Shown: positions 49,926-60,109, numbered from the stretch's first letter. The stretch is DNA of 64,000 nucleotides from Streptomyces sp. AC555_RSS877 (GCF_019049245.1 NZ_JAGMUK010000060.1:232791-296790), one strand, 5' to 3'. Numbers and translations are program-made. The notes: generated from the letters alone by a model not told the origin.

Positions 49926-52900
49926 CCTTCGACACCCTCCTCGTCGCCAACCGGGGCGAGATAGCCGTCCGGATCATCCGCACCGCACGCGAACTCGGCC
50001 TGCGCACGGTCGCGGTGTACTCCGACCCGGACCGCTCCGCCCCGCACGTCCGGCTCGCCGACGAGGCGGTGCGGCTCGGCCCGGCACCCGCCAAGGAGTC
50101 GTACCTCGACGCCGACCTGGTGCTGAAGGCGGCCAAGGACGCCGGCGCGGGCGCGATCCACCCCGGTTACGGCTTCCTGTCCGAGGACGCGTCCTTCGCA
50201 CGCCGCTGCGAGGACGCCGGGATCGTGTTCGTGGGCCCGACACCGGAGCAGCTGGAGCTGTTCGGGGCGAAGCACACGGCCCGGGCGGCGGCCCAGGCGG
50301 CCGGGGTGCCGCTGGCCCCGGGGACGGGCCTGCTGGCGTCCCTGGACGAAGCACAGGCGCAGGCCGCCGGGATCGGCTACCCGGTCATGCTCAAGGCGAC
50401 CGGCGGTGGCGGCGGGATCGGCATGTCGGCCTGTCATTCCACCGACGAACTCGCCGACGCCTGGGAGCGCGTGCAGCGCGTCGCCGCCGCCTCCTTCTCC
50501 TCGGCCGGCGTCTTCCTGGAACGCCTGGTGGAGCGCGCCCGCCATGTCGAGGTGCAGGTCTTCGGCGACGGCGAGGGCAGGGTGGTCACCTTCGGCGACC
50601 GCGACTGCTCCCTCCAGCGCCGCAACCAGAAGGTGCTGGAGGAGGCCCCGGCACCGGGCCTGCCCGCCCCCATCCGTGAGCAACTCGCCTCAGCCGCGCG
50701 CGACTTGTGCGCCTCCGTCGGCTACCGCTCCGCCGGAACCGTCGAGTTCGTCTACGACGCCGCCCGCGAGGAGGCGTACTTCCTGGAGGTCAACACCCGT
50801 CTCCAGGTGGAGCACCCGGTCACCGAGGAGATCTACGGCGTCGACCTGGTCGCCTGGATGCTGCGGCTGGCGCGCGGCGAGCAGGACGTCGTCCGCGACC
50901 CGGGCACCCCGCGCGGCCACGCCGTCGAGGCCCGCGTCTACGCCGAGGACCCCTCACGCGACCACCGGCCCAGTGCGGGCCTGTTGACACGGGTCGAGTT
51001 CCCGCCGGGCGTGCGCGTCGACGGCTGGGTGGAGACCGGCACCGAGGTCACGACGTCGTACGACCCGATGCTCGCGAAGGTCATCGCGTACGGCCCGGAC
51101 CGGGCACACGCCCTGCGCCGGCTGGACGAGGCGCTGGCCCGCACCCGCGTCGACGGCATCGAGACGAACCTGGGCCTGGTGCGGGCGGCACTCGCGAACC
51201 GGGAATTCACCGCGGCCACGCACTCCACCGCGACGCTCACCTCCGTGAGCGATCCGACTCCGCGCATCGAGGTCGTCGCCGGCGGCACCCTCACCACCGT
51301 GCAGGACTGGCCGGGCCGCACCGGCTACTGGCAGGTGGGCGTACCCCCGTGCGGACCGATGGACGACCTGTCCTTCCGGCTCGGCAACCAGGCACTCGGC
51401 AATGCGGAAAGCGCCGCCGGTCTCGAATGCACCCTCCAGGGCCCGACGCTGCGCTTCACCCACCCCACCACCGTGTGTGTGACGGGCGCTCCGGCCCCGG
51501 TCACCGTCGACGGCACGCCGGTCGCGCGGTGGGAGCCGGTGACGGTGCCCGCAGGGGCCGTGCTGGAGATCGGCACCCCCTTGGAGCACGGCCTGCGGAC
51601 GTACGTCCTGTTCGCCGGTGGCCTCGACGTGCCCGCCTTCCTGGGCAGCGCGAGCACGTTCACCCTGGGCCGGTTCGGCGGCCACGGCGGCCGGGCGCTG
51701 CGCACGGGCGACGTCCTGCACGGCGGGACGGTCGCCGAGGGCGGGCCGGTACCGCTCGAGGACCGCCCGGACCTCACCGCCGCCTGGCACATCCAGGCCG
51801 TCGAAGGCCCGCACGCCGCGCCGGAGTTCTTCACCGAGGACGACATCCACGACTTCTACGCCGCCGAGTGGAAGGTGCACTTCAACTCGGCGCGCACGGG
51901 CGTCCGTCTGGTCGGCCCCAAGCCGCGCTGGGCGCGCACCGACGGCGGCGAGGCGGGCCTGCACCCTTCCAACATCCACGACACCCCGTACTCCGTGGGA
52001 GCCGTCGACTACACGGGCGACATGCCGGTGCTGCTCGGCCCGGACGGCCCCTCCCTCGGTGGGTTCGTGTGCCCGGCGACGGTGATCAGCACCGAACGCT
52101 GGAAGCTGGGCCAGCTGCGCCCGGGCGACACCGTGCGGTTCACGCCGGTCGACGTGGCGGGCGCCCCCCGCGCCACCATCGTGGACGGCGGCATCCTCGC
52201 CCGGGACGGCGAGGTGACCTACCGCCGCAGCGGCGACGACAACCTCCTGGTCGAGTTCGGCCCGATGGAGCTGGACCTCGCCCAGCGCATGCGCGTCCAC
52301 GCCCTGATGGAGGCGGTGGCCGAGCAGGGCCCGGAGGGCATCACCGACCTGACGCCGGGCATCCGCTCCCTCCAGATCCAGACGGACCCGCACCGCCTGC
52401 CCCAGCACGAACTCCTCACCGCCGTACGGGAGATCACCACCAGCCTCCCCCCGAGCGACGAACTGGTGGTCCCCTCCCGCACGGTCCACCTCCCCCTCTC
52501 CTGGGACGACCCGGCGACCCGCGAGGCGATCGCCCGCTACATGGCGGGCGTCCGCGACGACGCGCCCTGGTGCCCGTGGAACATCGAGTTCATCCGCCGC
52601 GTCAACGGCCTGGAGTCGGTGGCGGACGTGTACGACACGGTCTTCGACGCGGAGTACCTCGTCCTCGGCCTCGGCGACGTCTACCTGGGCGCCCCGGTCG
52701 CCACCCCCCTCGACCCCCGCCACCGCCTGGTGACCACCAAGTACAACCCGGCCCGCACCTGGACGGCCGAGAACTCGGTCGGCATCGGCGGCGCGTACCT
52801 GTGCATCTACGGCATGGAGGGCCCCGGCGGCTACCAGTTCGTGGGCCGGACGACCCAGGTCTGGTCGGGCTGGCAGCAACGCGGTGCCTTCGAGCCCGGC

Positions 52901-53434
52901 TCCCCCTGGCTCCTGCGCTTCTTCGACCGGATCAAGTGGTACCCGGTCGACGCGGGCGAACTGATCGACCTGCGCGCCGACATCACGTCCGGCCGTTTCG
53001 TACCGCGCATCGAGGAGGGCACCTTCTCGCTGGCCGAGTACCAGGCCTTCCTGGCGAGGAACGCCGAGTCGATCGAGGAGTTCAGGTCCCGCCAGCAGAC
53101 GGCGTTCTCGGCGGAGCGGGACGCGTGGGAGGCGGCGGGCGAGTTCACCAGGGCGGAGGCGGCGGCCGCTCCGGCCGCTCCGCCGGCGGAGGTGACCGTC
53201 CCGCCGGGCGGCCGCCTGATCGAGGCCGAATTCGCCGCCTCGGTCTGGCAGTTGAACGTCCAGCCGGGTGACGAGGTGACGGCCGGGCAGCCGCTGCTCG
53301 CCCTGGAGGCGATGAAGATGGAGTCCAGGGTGCACGCGCCGATGGACGGCGTGGTCGCGGAGATCCTGGCCAGGCCCGGGGACCAGGTGGAGGCGGGGAC
53401 GGCACTTCTGGTCCTGGCCCCTGCCACACAGTGA
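49922..53434 (+). CDS. Biotin-dependent urea/guanidine carboxylase
   Basis: 1170 aa. Biotin carboxylase N-terminal half (~1-445): FDTLLVANRGEIAVRIIRTA, ATGGGGGIGMSACH, ATP-grasp HVEVQVFGDGEGRVV and EVNTRLQVEHPVTEE. The carboxyltransferase half has AHS2/KipA-like (~460-760) and AHS1/KipI-like (~770-1000) domains, and the biotinyl domain at the end with the biotin Lys1132 in LEAMKMES. One enzyme carboxylates urea, or guanidine in the reassigned branch, to allophanate or carboxyguanidine. With DUF1989 partners in front, guanidine is the better guess. Confidence 0.93.
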   Translation: MTFDTLLVANRGEIAVRIIRTARELGLRTVAVYSDPDRSAPHVRLADEAVRLGPAPAKESYLDADLVLKAAKDAGAGAIHPGYGFLSEDASFARRCEDAGIVFVGPTPEQLELFGAKHTARAAAQAAGVPLAPGTGLLASLDEAQAQAAGIGYPVMLKATGGGGGIGMSACHSTDELADAWERVQRVAAASFSSAGVFLERLVERARHVEVQVFGDGEGRVVTFGDRDCSLQRRNQKVLEEAPAPGLPAPIREQLASAARDLCASVGYRSAGTVEFVYDAAREEAYFLEVNTRLQVEHPVTEEIYGVDLVAWMLRLARGEQDVVRDPGTPRGHAVEARVYAEDPSRDHRPSAGLLTRVEFPPGVRVDGWVETGTEVTTSYDPMLAKVIAYGPDRAHALRRLDEALARTRVDGIETNLGLVRAALANREFTAATHSTATLTSVSDPTPRIEVVAGGTLTTVQDWPGRTGYWQVGVPPCGPMDDLSFRLGNQALGNAESAAGLECTLQGPTLRFTHPTTVCVTGAPAPVTVDGTPVARWEPVTVPAGAVLEIGTPLEHGLRTYVLFAGGLDVPAFLGSASTFTLGRFGGHGGRALRTGDVLHGGTVAEGGPVPLEDRPDLTAAWHIQAVEGPHAAPEFFTEDDIHDFYAAEWKVHFNSARTGVRLVGPKPRWARTDGGEAGLHPSNIHDTPYSVGAVDYTGDMPVLLGPDGPSLGGFVCPATVISTERWKLGQLRPGDTVRFTPVDVAGAPRATIVDGGILARDGEVTYRRSGDDNLLVEFGPMELDLAQRMRVHALMEAVAEQGPEGITDLTPGIRSLQIQTDPHRLPQHELLTAVREITTSLPPSDELVVPSRTVHLPLSWDDPATREAIARYMAGVRDDAPWCPWNIEFIRRVNGLESVADVYDTVFDAEYLVLGLGDVYLGAPVATPLDPRHRLVTTKYNPARTWTAENSVGIGGAYLCIYGMEGPGGYQFVGRTTQVWSGWQQRGAFEPGSPWLLRFFDRIKWYPVDAGELIDLRADITSGRFVPRIEEGTFSLAEYQAFLARNAESIEEFRSRQQTAFSAERDAWEAAGEFTRAEAAAAPAAPPAEVTVPPGGRLIEAEFAASVWQLNVQPGDEVTAGQPLLALEAMKMESRVHAPMDGVVAEILARPGDQVEAGTALLVLAPATQ

Positions 53435-53448
53435 AAGAGGAACCAGAA

Positions 53449-55101
53449 ATGTCCACCACCCTCTCCCGCGTCCGCGCCGCCTACGCCCGCATCGAAGCGG
53501 TCGACCGCCCCGAGATCTGGATCGACCTGCGCCCACAGCCGGAGGTCGAGGCGGAGGCCCGCACGATCGACGAACGGGTCGCCTCCGGCGAACCACTCCC
53601 CCTCGCCGGACGCCTGCTCGCCGCCAAGGGCAACATCGACGTGGCCGGCCTGCCCACCACCGCCGGCTGCCCGTCGTACGCCTACCACCCCGAGGCCGAC
53701 GCCCCGGTCGTCGCCCGCCTACGCGCGGCGGGCGCGATCGTGCTGGGCACCACGAACCTGGACCAGTTCGCGACGGGCCTGGTCGGCACCCGCTCCCCGT
53801 ACGGAGCCGTCCGAGGCGCCCACGACCCGACGAGGATCAGCGGCGGCTCCAGCTCCGGCTCGGCCGTGGCGGTGGCCCTGGGCATCGTCGACCTCTCCCT
53901 CGGCACGGACACCGCGGGCTCGGGCCGCGTCCCGGCCGCCTTCAACGGGATCGTCGGCCTGAAGCCGACCCGCGGCCTGGTCCCGACCACGGGCGTGGTC
54001 CCGGCCTGCGCCTCCCTCGACTGCGTGACGGTCTTCGCCCGCACCCTCCCGGAGGCCGAGCAGGCCCTCGCCCACATGGCCTCCCCGGCCGGCCGCGACC
54101 TCCCACCACTCCCCCAGCGCACGCCGGGCCCATGGCGGATCGCCGTCCCACCACGCCACCAGCTCGGCGAACTGGACGAGGGCTGGGCACAGGCGTACGA
54201 GGCCACGGTGACCCAACTCATCCAGGCGGGCGCGTCGGTGCAAGAGATCGACCTCGGCCCCTTCACCGAGGCCGCCGCGATGCTCTACCAGGGCGCGTTC
54301 GTAGCCGAGCGCTACACAGCAGTCGGCACCTTTGTCGACAAGGCGATGGCCGAGCAAGACACCTCCCTCGACCCCACGGTCGCCGGCATCATCACCCGCG
54401 CCCGCGACATCCCGGCCCACCAGCTCTTCGCCGACACCGACCGCCTGGCGGCCCTGCGCACCCGCGCCCGCACGGAACTCGCCGACGCGGACGCCCTCCT
54501 CCTCCCCACCGCCCCCGGCCACCCCACCCTCGCCGAGGTGGCCGCCGACCCGCTGGGCGCCAACGCCCGCCTGGGCCGCTTCACCAACTCCACCAACCTC
54601 TTCGACCTGGCGGCGGTCGCCGCCCCGGCCGGAGAGGTCAACGGCCTCCCCTTCGGCGTGATGCTGATCGGCCCGGCGTTCACGGACGAACGCCTGGCCC
54701 GGATCGCCGCCCTGCTCCAGCCGGAGACGCGTCTGGCGGTGCTGGGCGCCCACCTCTCCGGCCAGCCTCTCAACCCGCAACTCCTCGCCCTGGGCGCCCG
54801 CCTGGACCGTACGACCACGACCGCACCCGCGTACCGCCTGCACGCGCTGGCCACACAACCGCCGAAGCCGGGCCTCGTCCACGTAGGCACAGGGGGAGCA
54901 GCGATCGAGACAGAGGTATGGCGCCTCCCCGCGGAAGCCCTGGGCAGACTCCTGACCGCCCTCCCCCGCCCGATGACACTGGGCAGCGTGGAACTGGCGG
55001 ACGGCAGCCGGCTCCCCGGCTTCCTGTGCGAACCGGACGCCCTCACGGACGCCGAGGACATCACGTCGTACGGCGGCTGGCGACCGTACCTGAACCGCTG
55101 A
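53449..55101 (+). CDS. atzF: Allophanate hydrolase
   Basis: 550 aa from ATG 53449, GAGGAA upstream; the GTG at 53431 is less likely. Amidase-signature enzyme with the complete Lys60, Ser134, Ser158 triad: LAAKGNIDVAG, ISGGSSSGSAVAVALG and TDTAGSGRVPAAFNG. The C-terminal ~110 residues form the allophanate hydrolase C-domain (HLSGQPLNPQLLALGARL, LPAEALGRLLTAL...). Hydrolyses allophanate to ammonia and CO2, the last step of the pathway. Last gene of the operon. Confidence 0.94.
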   Translation: MSTTLSRVRAAYARIEAVDRPEIWIDLRPQPEVEAEARTIDERVASGEPLPLAGRLLAAKGNIDVAGLPTTAGCPSYAYHPEADAPVVARLRAAGAIVLGTTNLDQFATGLVGTRSPYGAVRGAHDPTRISGGSSSGSAVAVALGIVDLSLGTDTAGSGRVPAAFNGIVGLKPTRGLVPTTGVVPACASLDCVTVFARTLPEAEQALAHMASPAGRDLPPLPQRTPGPWRIAVPPRHQLGELDEGWAQAYEATVTQLIQAGASVQEIDLGPFTEAAAMLYQGAFVAERYTAVGTFVDKAMAEQDTSLDPTVAGIITRARDIPAHQLFADTDRLAALRTRARTELADADALLLPTAPGHPTLAEVAADPLGANARLGRFTNSTNLFDLAAVAAPAGEVNGLPFGVMLIGPAFTDERLARIAALLQPETRLAVLGAHLSGQPLNPQLLALGARLDRTTTTAPAYRLHALATQPPKPGLVHVGTGGAAIETEVWRLPAEALGRLLTALPRPMTLGSVELADGSRLPGFLCEPDALTDAEDITSYGGWRPYLNR

Positions 55102-55144
55102 CTGACACCAGCCCCCACCCGCCCGCACCCGCGTACGGCGGCAA

Positions 55145-55255
55145 GGGGCCGTGTCGGGGGTGTCCGCCCGCAGCGGTTGGCGCGTCAACACGAGCACCTC
55201 GATGGGCAACCGATTCCGCGCCGTTCCGAGGACGGACACCCCCCGACACGGCCCC
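55145..55255. terminator. Long inverted repeat between convergent genes (bidirectional terminator or MITE-like remnant)
   Basis: GGGGCCGTGTCGGGGG plus TGTCCG (55145-55166) is mirrored by CGGACA plus CCCCCCGACACGGCCCC (55233-55255): 22 bp paired with a one-base bulge, 66-nt loop. It lies between the stops of allophanate hydrolase and the helicase. Terminator by position; length is unusual. Confidence 0.65.
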
Positions 55256-55299
55256 GACCACCCCACCACGCAAGGCGCAAAGCGCAAGGAGAAGGCAAC

Positions 55300-58107
55300 T
55301 CACCCCACCGACGAGTAAGCGACAACCCCCCGCAGCAGCTCGTCAACCGCCTTACGCGCGTTCTTCGCGACCGTAGACCCCTCGGCATGCGCGGCGGCCG
55401 AGATCTGCCCCAGCACATCGATCACCTGCTTGCACCACCGCACGAAGTCACCCGCCGGCATCTCCACCTCGCGCAGGACTTCGTCGAGGCCCTTCCCGGA
55501 AGCCCACATGTACGCGGCCCAGGCGAAGCCGAGGTCCGGCTCGCGCTGGCCCACGCCCTCCGTCTGGGTGATCCGGAAGTCCTCCTCCAGCGCGTCCAGA
55601 CGCCCCCAGATGCGGACCATCTCGCCGAGCGCGGCCTTCGCCCTGCCCGAGGGCACCTTGGGCGCCATGGCGTCGTCGGAGACCCGGGACTCGTACACCA
55701 ACGCCGAGACGCAGGCGGCCAGTTCGGCAGGGGCCAGCCCCTCCCACACACCGGCCCGCAGGCACTCACTCGCCAGCAGATCCAGCTCGCCGTACAGCCG
55801 GGCCAGCCGCTTGCCGTGCTCGGTGACCTCGTCGGCGCGCAGGTAGTCCAGCTCGGTCAGCAGCGCGACGATCCGGTCGAACGTCCGCGCGATGGTGTTC
55901 GTACGCCCCTCGATACGCCGCTCCAGCTGCGAGGTGTCCCGCAGCAGCCGGTGGTAGCGCTCGGCCCAACGCGCATGGTCTTCCCGGTCGTTGCAGCCAT
56001 GGCAGGGGTGCGCGCGGAGGGCCGTGCGCAGCCGGGCGATCTCCCGGTCGTCGGCGGCCTGGGACCGCTTCCTGCGGGCCCGCTCCGGCGGAATGTGCCC
56101 GGCCTTGGTGCGCAGCGCGGAGGCGAGGTCCCGACGGGACTGCGGGGAGCGCGGGTTGAAGGACTTCGGGATCCGCATCCGCTCCAACGCCTCGACGGGC
56201 ACCGGGAAGTCCATCGACGCGAGCCGCTTGACCTGCCGCTCGGAGGTCAGCACCAGCGGACGCGGTCCGTCGTGCTGCTCGAACCCCCGATGGCCGTTCG
56301 ACCGTCCGGCCGGCAGCCCCGGGTCCAGCACCAGCGCCAGGCCCGCGTACTTGCCGGTCGGGACGTGGATGACATCCCCCGGCTTGAGCTTCTCCAGCGC
56401 GACGGCGGCCTCGGCACGCCGCTGGCTGACACCCTGCCGGGCCAGCTCGGTCTCCCGGTCCTTGAGTTCGCGGCGCAGCTGCGCGTACTCCTCGAAGTCG
56501 CCGAGGTGACAGGTCATGGAGTCCTTGTAGCCCTCCAGCCCCTCCTCGTTGCGCTGCACCTGCCGCGAGATCCCGACCACCGACTTGTCGGCCTGGAACT
56601 GCGCGAAGGACGTCTCCAGCAGCTCCCGCGAACGATGCCGCCCGAACTGCTCCACCAGGTTGACCGCCATGTTGTACGACGGCTTGAAGCTGGAGCGCAG
56701 CGGATACGTGCGCGTGCCGGCCAGTCCCGCGAGGTGTTCGGGGCTCATGGCACGCTGCCACAGCACGACAGCGTGGCCCTCGACGTCGATGCCGCGCCGG
56801 CCGGCACGGCCGGTCAGCTGGGTGTACTCGCCGGGCGTGATGTCGGCATGCTGCTCGCCGTTCCACTTGACGAGCTTCTCCAGCACCACGGACCGCGCGG
56901 GCATGTTGATGCCCAGTGCCAGCGTCTCGGTCGCGAACACCGCCTTGACCAGGCCGCGTACGAACAGGTCCTCGACGACCTCCTTGAACGTCGGCAGCAT
57001 GCCCGCGTGGTGGGCCGCGATGCCACGCTCCAGGCCCTCCAGCCACTCGTAGTAGCCGAGGACGTGCAGATCCTCCGTCGGGATGGAGGCCGTGCGCTCC
57101 GCGACCAGGGCGCGCACTCTCTCCCGCGCCTCGTCGTCGTTGAGCCGCAGGCCCGCGTGCAGGCACTGCTGGACGGCGGCCTCGCAGGCGGCACGGCTGA
57201 AGATGAAGGTGATGGCGGGCAGCAGGCCCTCGGAGTCCAGCCGTTCGATGACCTCGGGCCGGCTCGGTGTCCAGATGCGGGAGCGCTGCCGGCGCTCCCG
57301 CTCGCGGTCGGCTTCACGCATCGCGCGGCCGCGTTTGCGGTCCTGGTACGACGGCCGGCTGGCCTCCATCCGGGCCAGCCGCGAGAGGTCGGGATTGACG
57401 GCCTTCTTGTGGCCCTCCCCCTCCTCGAACAGGTCGTACATCCGCCGCCCGGCGAGCACGTGCTGGAACAGCGGCACGGGCCGGTGCTCGGAGACGATCA
57501 CCTCGGTGTCGCCGCGCACGGTGTCGAGCCAGTCGCCGAACTCCTCGGCGTTCGACACGGTCGCCGACAGCGACACGAGCGTGACCGACTCCGGGAGGTG
57601 AATGATCACTTCTTCCCACACGGCCCCGCGGAAGCGGTCGGAGAGGTAGTGCACCTCGTCCATGACCACGTACCCGAGACCGAGGAGGGTCTGCGAGCCC
57701 GCGTACAGCATGTTCCGCAGCACCTCGGTGGTCATCACGACCACCGGGGCGTCCGAGTTGACGCTGTTGTCGCCGGTGAGCAGGCCGACCTTGTCCGCGC
57801 CGTAACGACGGCACAGGTCGGCGTACTTCTGGTTCGACAGGGCCTTGATGGGTGTCGTGTAGAAGCACTTCTTGCCCTGCTGCAGGGCGAGGTGGACGGC
57901 GAACTCGCCGACGATCGTCTTGCCGGAGCCGGTCGGCGCGGCCACCAGGACGCCCTTGCCCGCCTCGAGCGCCTGACAGGACTCGATCTGGAAGGGGTCG
58001 AGGCCGAAGTCGTACATCTCGCGGAAACCGGCGAGCGCGGTGGCCTGCTCGACAGCGCGCCTACGTGCTGCCGCATACCGCTCGGCCGGTGAGAGGTCCT
58101 CTGTCAT
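55300..58107 (-). CDS. helY: HelY-like Ski2-family DEAD/DEVH-box helicase
   Basis: 935 aa from ATG at 58107. Helicase motifs: I (VLVAAPTGSGKTIVGEFAVH), Ia, II DEVH (VVMDEVHYLSDRF), III LSATVSN, IV, VI (TQLTGRAGRRGIDVEGHAV). After the two RecA domains come the Ski2/Mtr4-type winged-helix/ratchet parts and an arch-like region (QFQADKSVVGISRQVQ). It is placed with tatC-tatA-pafC-pafB as in mycobacteria. Probably an RNA helicase; the function in actinobacteria is unproved. Confidence 0.93.
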   Translation of the reverse strand: MTEDLSPAERYAAARRRAVEQATALAGFREMYDFGLDPFQIESCQALEAGKGVLVAAPTGSGKTIVGEFAVHLALQQGKKCFYTTPIKALSNQKYADLCRRYGADKVGLLTGDNSVNSDAPVVVMTTEVLRNMLYAGSQTLLGLGYVVMDEVHYLSDRFRGAVWEEVIIHLPESVTLVSLSATVSNAEEFGDWLDTVRGDTEVIVSEHRPVPLFQHVLAGRRMYDLFEEGEGHKKAVNPDLSRLARMEASRPSYQDRKRGRAMREADRERERRQRSRIWTPSRPEVIERLDSEGLLPAITFIFSRAACEAAVQQCLHAGLRLNDDEARERVRALVAERTASIPTEDLHVLGYYEWLEGLERGIAAHHAGMLPTFKEVVEDLFVRGLVKAVFATETLALGINMPARSVVLEKLVKWNGEQHADITPGEYTQLTGRAGRRGIDVEGHAVVLWQRAMSPEHLAGLAGTRTYPLRSSFKPSYNMAVNLVEQFGRHRSRELLETSFAQFQADKSVVGISRQVQRNEEGLEGYKDSMTCHLGDFEEYAQLRRELKDRETELARQGVSQRRAEAAVALEKLKPGDVIHVPTGKYAGLALVLDPGLPAGRSNGHRGFEQHDGPRPLVLTSERQVKRLASMDFPVPVEALERMRIPKSFNPRSPQSRRDLASALRTKAGHIPPERARRKRSQAADDREIARLRTALRAHPCHGCNDREDHARWAERYHRLLRDTSQLERRIEGRTNTIARTFDRIVALLTELDYLRADEVTEHGKRLARLYGELDLLASECLRAGVWEGLAPAELAACVSALVYESRVSDDAMAPKVPSGRAKAALGEMVRIWGRLDALEEDFRITQTEGVGQREPDLGFAWAAYMWASGKGLDEVLREVEMPAGDFVRWCKQVIDVLGQISAAAHAEGSTVAKNARKAVDELLRGVVAYSSVG

Positions 58108-58192
58108 CGTGCTTTCGAGACTACCGGGCCCCACTGACAACAGGACGATCATTATCCGGATCCGATGACGATAAACATGCAATTCCCGCAGC

Positions 58193-59083
58193 TCACGGCC
58201 CTATGATCCGGACGGCAGCCGGCATACAGCGCGCGATCAGCGGCAACGGCCCGAGCGGCTCGCCGTCGGCGTACCCGGTGATCCCCTGTGCGGCGATCTC
58301 CACCTTGGCCGCCCGCAGCACGGTGACCTTCGGGTGGTCGACGTGCCGGCCCCGGTACACGGCGGGGAACACCCTGAGCAGCGTCGTACGACTGCAGTCC
58401 CCGACCACCGTGACGTCGAACAGTCCGTCGGTGAGGTCGGCGCCCGGGCAGATCCGCATGCCGCCGCCGTACGAGGACCCGTTGCCGACGGCCACCAGGG
58501 TCGCCTCGGCCTCCCTGACGTCGCCGTCGTCCAGCGTGATCCGGTACGGATACGGGCGGAGGGCGGCGAGTTCGGCGAGCATCGCCAGGTCGTACTTGAG
58601 ACGCCCCGTCGGCCATCGCATGCGGTTGCCGCGGTCGTTGACCCGGGAGTCGAAGCCGGAGGCGAGGACCGTGCCGAACCACCGGCCTTCCACCCGGCCG
58701 AGGTCGATGTCGCGCAGCCGGGTGCCCTTGAGGGCGTCGGCGATCAGGCGGCCCGCGGCGGCGGCGTCGCGCACGGGCAGGCCGAGGGCGCGGGCGAAGT
58801 CGTTGCCGGTGCCGACGGCAACCAGGCCGAGCGGTGTACGCGTCCCGGCGACGGCCTGCAGCGCCAGATTCGCCATTCCGTCGCCGCCGACGGCGATCAG
58901 GGCGCCGGTGCCCTCGGCGACGGCGGCACGCGCGCGTGCGAGGGCGTCCTCGGCGTTCACGCCGACGACCGTACGCACCGAGAAGCCGGCCGCCCGGACA
59001 GCCGAAGCGGCCGGCTGCGCCGCGTGGGCGCCCCGGCCGCGACCCGCGGTGGGGTTGACGAAGAGGGTGATCTCGCTGGTCAC
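58193..59083 (-). CDS. Diacylglycerol/lipid kinase family protein (DagK/YegS-like)
   Basis: 296 aa, GTG start. DAGK catalytic domain with VNPTAGRGRGA, GGDGMANLALQAVAGT, GTGNDFARALGLP, and the second domain with FDVTVVGDCSRTTLLRVFPA and GYADGEPLGPLPL. Phosphorylates a lipid or sphingoid/diacylglycerol substrate with ATP. Encoded between helY and tatC, all minus strand. Confidence 0.93.
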   Translation of the reverse strand: MTSEITLFVNPTAGRGRGAHAAQPAASAVRAAGFSVRTVVGVNAEDALARARAAVAEGTGALIAVGGDGMANLALQAVAGTRTPLGLVAVGTGNDFARALGLPVRDAAAAGRLIADALKGTRLRDIDLGRVEGRWFGTVLASGFDSRVNDRGNRMRWPTGRLKYDLAMLAELAALRPYPYRITLDDGDVREAEATLVAVGNGSSYGGGMRICPGADLTDGLFDVTVVGDCSRTTLLRVFPAVYRGRHVDHPKVTVLRAAKVEIAAQGITGYADGEPLGPLPLIARCMPAAVRIIGP

Positions 59084-59114
59084 GCCCCGGACGTTACAAG
59101 TGCGGGCGACCCGA

Positions 59115-60062
59115 TCAGGTCACGTCGTCATAACCGTTGACCCGTTCCGCGCTCGCCTGCTCGGGCAGCGCCCGGCTGGCCGAGACGGTCTCCACCCCGC
59201 CGACTTCCTCGGGGGTGAGGTCGAGCTCGGAGGCCTCGTCGTCGGCGGGGCCCTCGGCCTCGCGCCGAGCCCGGCGCCTGTCATTGGCGAGAGCGATACC
59301 GGTCGCCATGAAGTACATGATCCAGATGGGGCCTGCCAGCGCCAGCATGGAGATGGGGTCCGTGCTGGGGGTGGCGATCGCGGCGAAGAGCGTGATGCCC
59401 ATGATCATGCCGCGCCACCAGCCGGCCATCTTCTTGCCGGAGAGGACGCCACCGAAGTTCAGCATCACCAGCAGCAACGGCAACTCGAAGGAGAGCCCGA
59501 AGACGATGATCATCCGCATGATGAGCTGCAGAAGGTCATCGAGGGGAAGCTGGTTGTCACTTCCGATGATGGAGAATTCCAGCATCACCGTCGCCATCTT
59601 GGGCAGCGACCAGTACGCGAAGTACGCCCCGGTGAGGAACAGCGGGAATCCGGCACCCACGAAGGCGAGGCCGTACTTCTTCTCGTGCCGGTGCAGACCC
59701 GGCGCCACGAACGCCCAGAGTTGGTACAGCCACACCGGGGTGGCGAGCACCACGCCCGAGGACAGCGACACGGTCAGAGCGAGCGTGAACGGGCTGAGCA
59801 GACCGTTCTGCACGATCCGCGCGCACTCGGTGTTCTCCGTGTTCTCCGCGAGCTCGGCGAAGCTGTAGTTGCACCCCACCGCTTCCAGAATGGGGTCCGT
59901 GAAGAACTGAATGATGTCCTTGTAGAAGAAGGCGGCGATGACCGTGGTGACAACGATCGCCAGCAGGCTCTTGACAAGGCGGTTGCGCAGCTCACGAAGG
60001 TGCTCCCCGAGGGGCATCCGCCCCTCGGGATCCTTCTCCTCTGTGCGGGCGGACTTCAGCAA
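59115..60062 (-). CDS. tatC: Twin-arginine translocase subunit TatC
   Basis: 315 aa, TTG start (LKSARTEEKDPEGRMPLGEH). Six membrane helices; EHLRELRNRLVKSLLAIVVT and VFGLSFELPLLLVMLNFGGV are the conserved first-helix and fourth/fifth-helix segments, with the periplasmic PVWLYQLWAFVAPGLHRHEKK. C-terminal tail of ~70 acidic residues. Receptor for twin-arginine signals such as that of the GHL10 protein in this window. Confidence 0.96.
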   Translation of the reverse strand: MLKSARTEEKDPEGRMPLGEHLRELRNRLVKSLLAIVVTTVIAAFFYKDIIQFFTDPILEAVGCNYSFAELAENTENTECARIVQNGLLSPFTLALTVSLSSGVVLATPVWLYQLWAFVAPGLHRHEKKYGLAFVGAGFPLFLTGAYFAYWSLPKMATVMLEFSIIGSDNQLPLDDLLQLIMRMIIVFGLSFELPLLLVMLNFGGVLSGKKMAGWWRGMIMGITLFAAIATPSTDPISMLALAGPIWIMYFMATGIALANDRRRARREAEGPADDEASELDLTPEEVGGVETVSASRALPEQASAERVNGYDDVT

Positions 60063-60109
60063 CCCACGTTCCCATCTCGTGCAGCGGGCCGGAGGTCACC
60101 GGCCCTGCG

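Noticed and set aside
55177..58092. 971-aa open frame opposite the helicase
   Set aside because: Antisense of HelY; composition is typical of an out-of-frame reading and no family features are seen.
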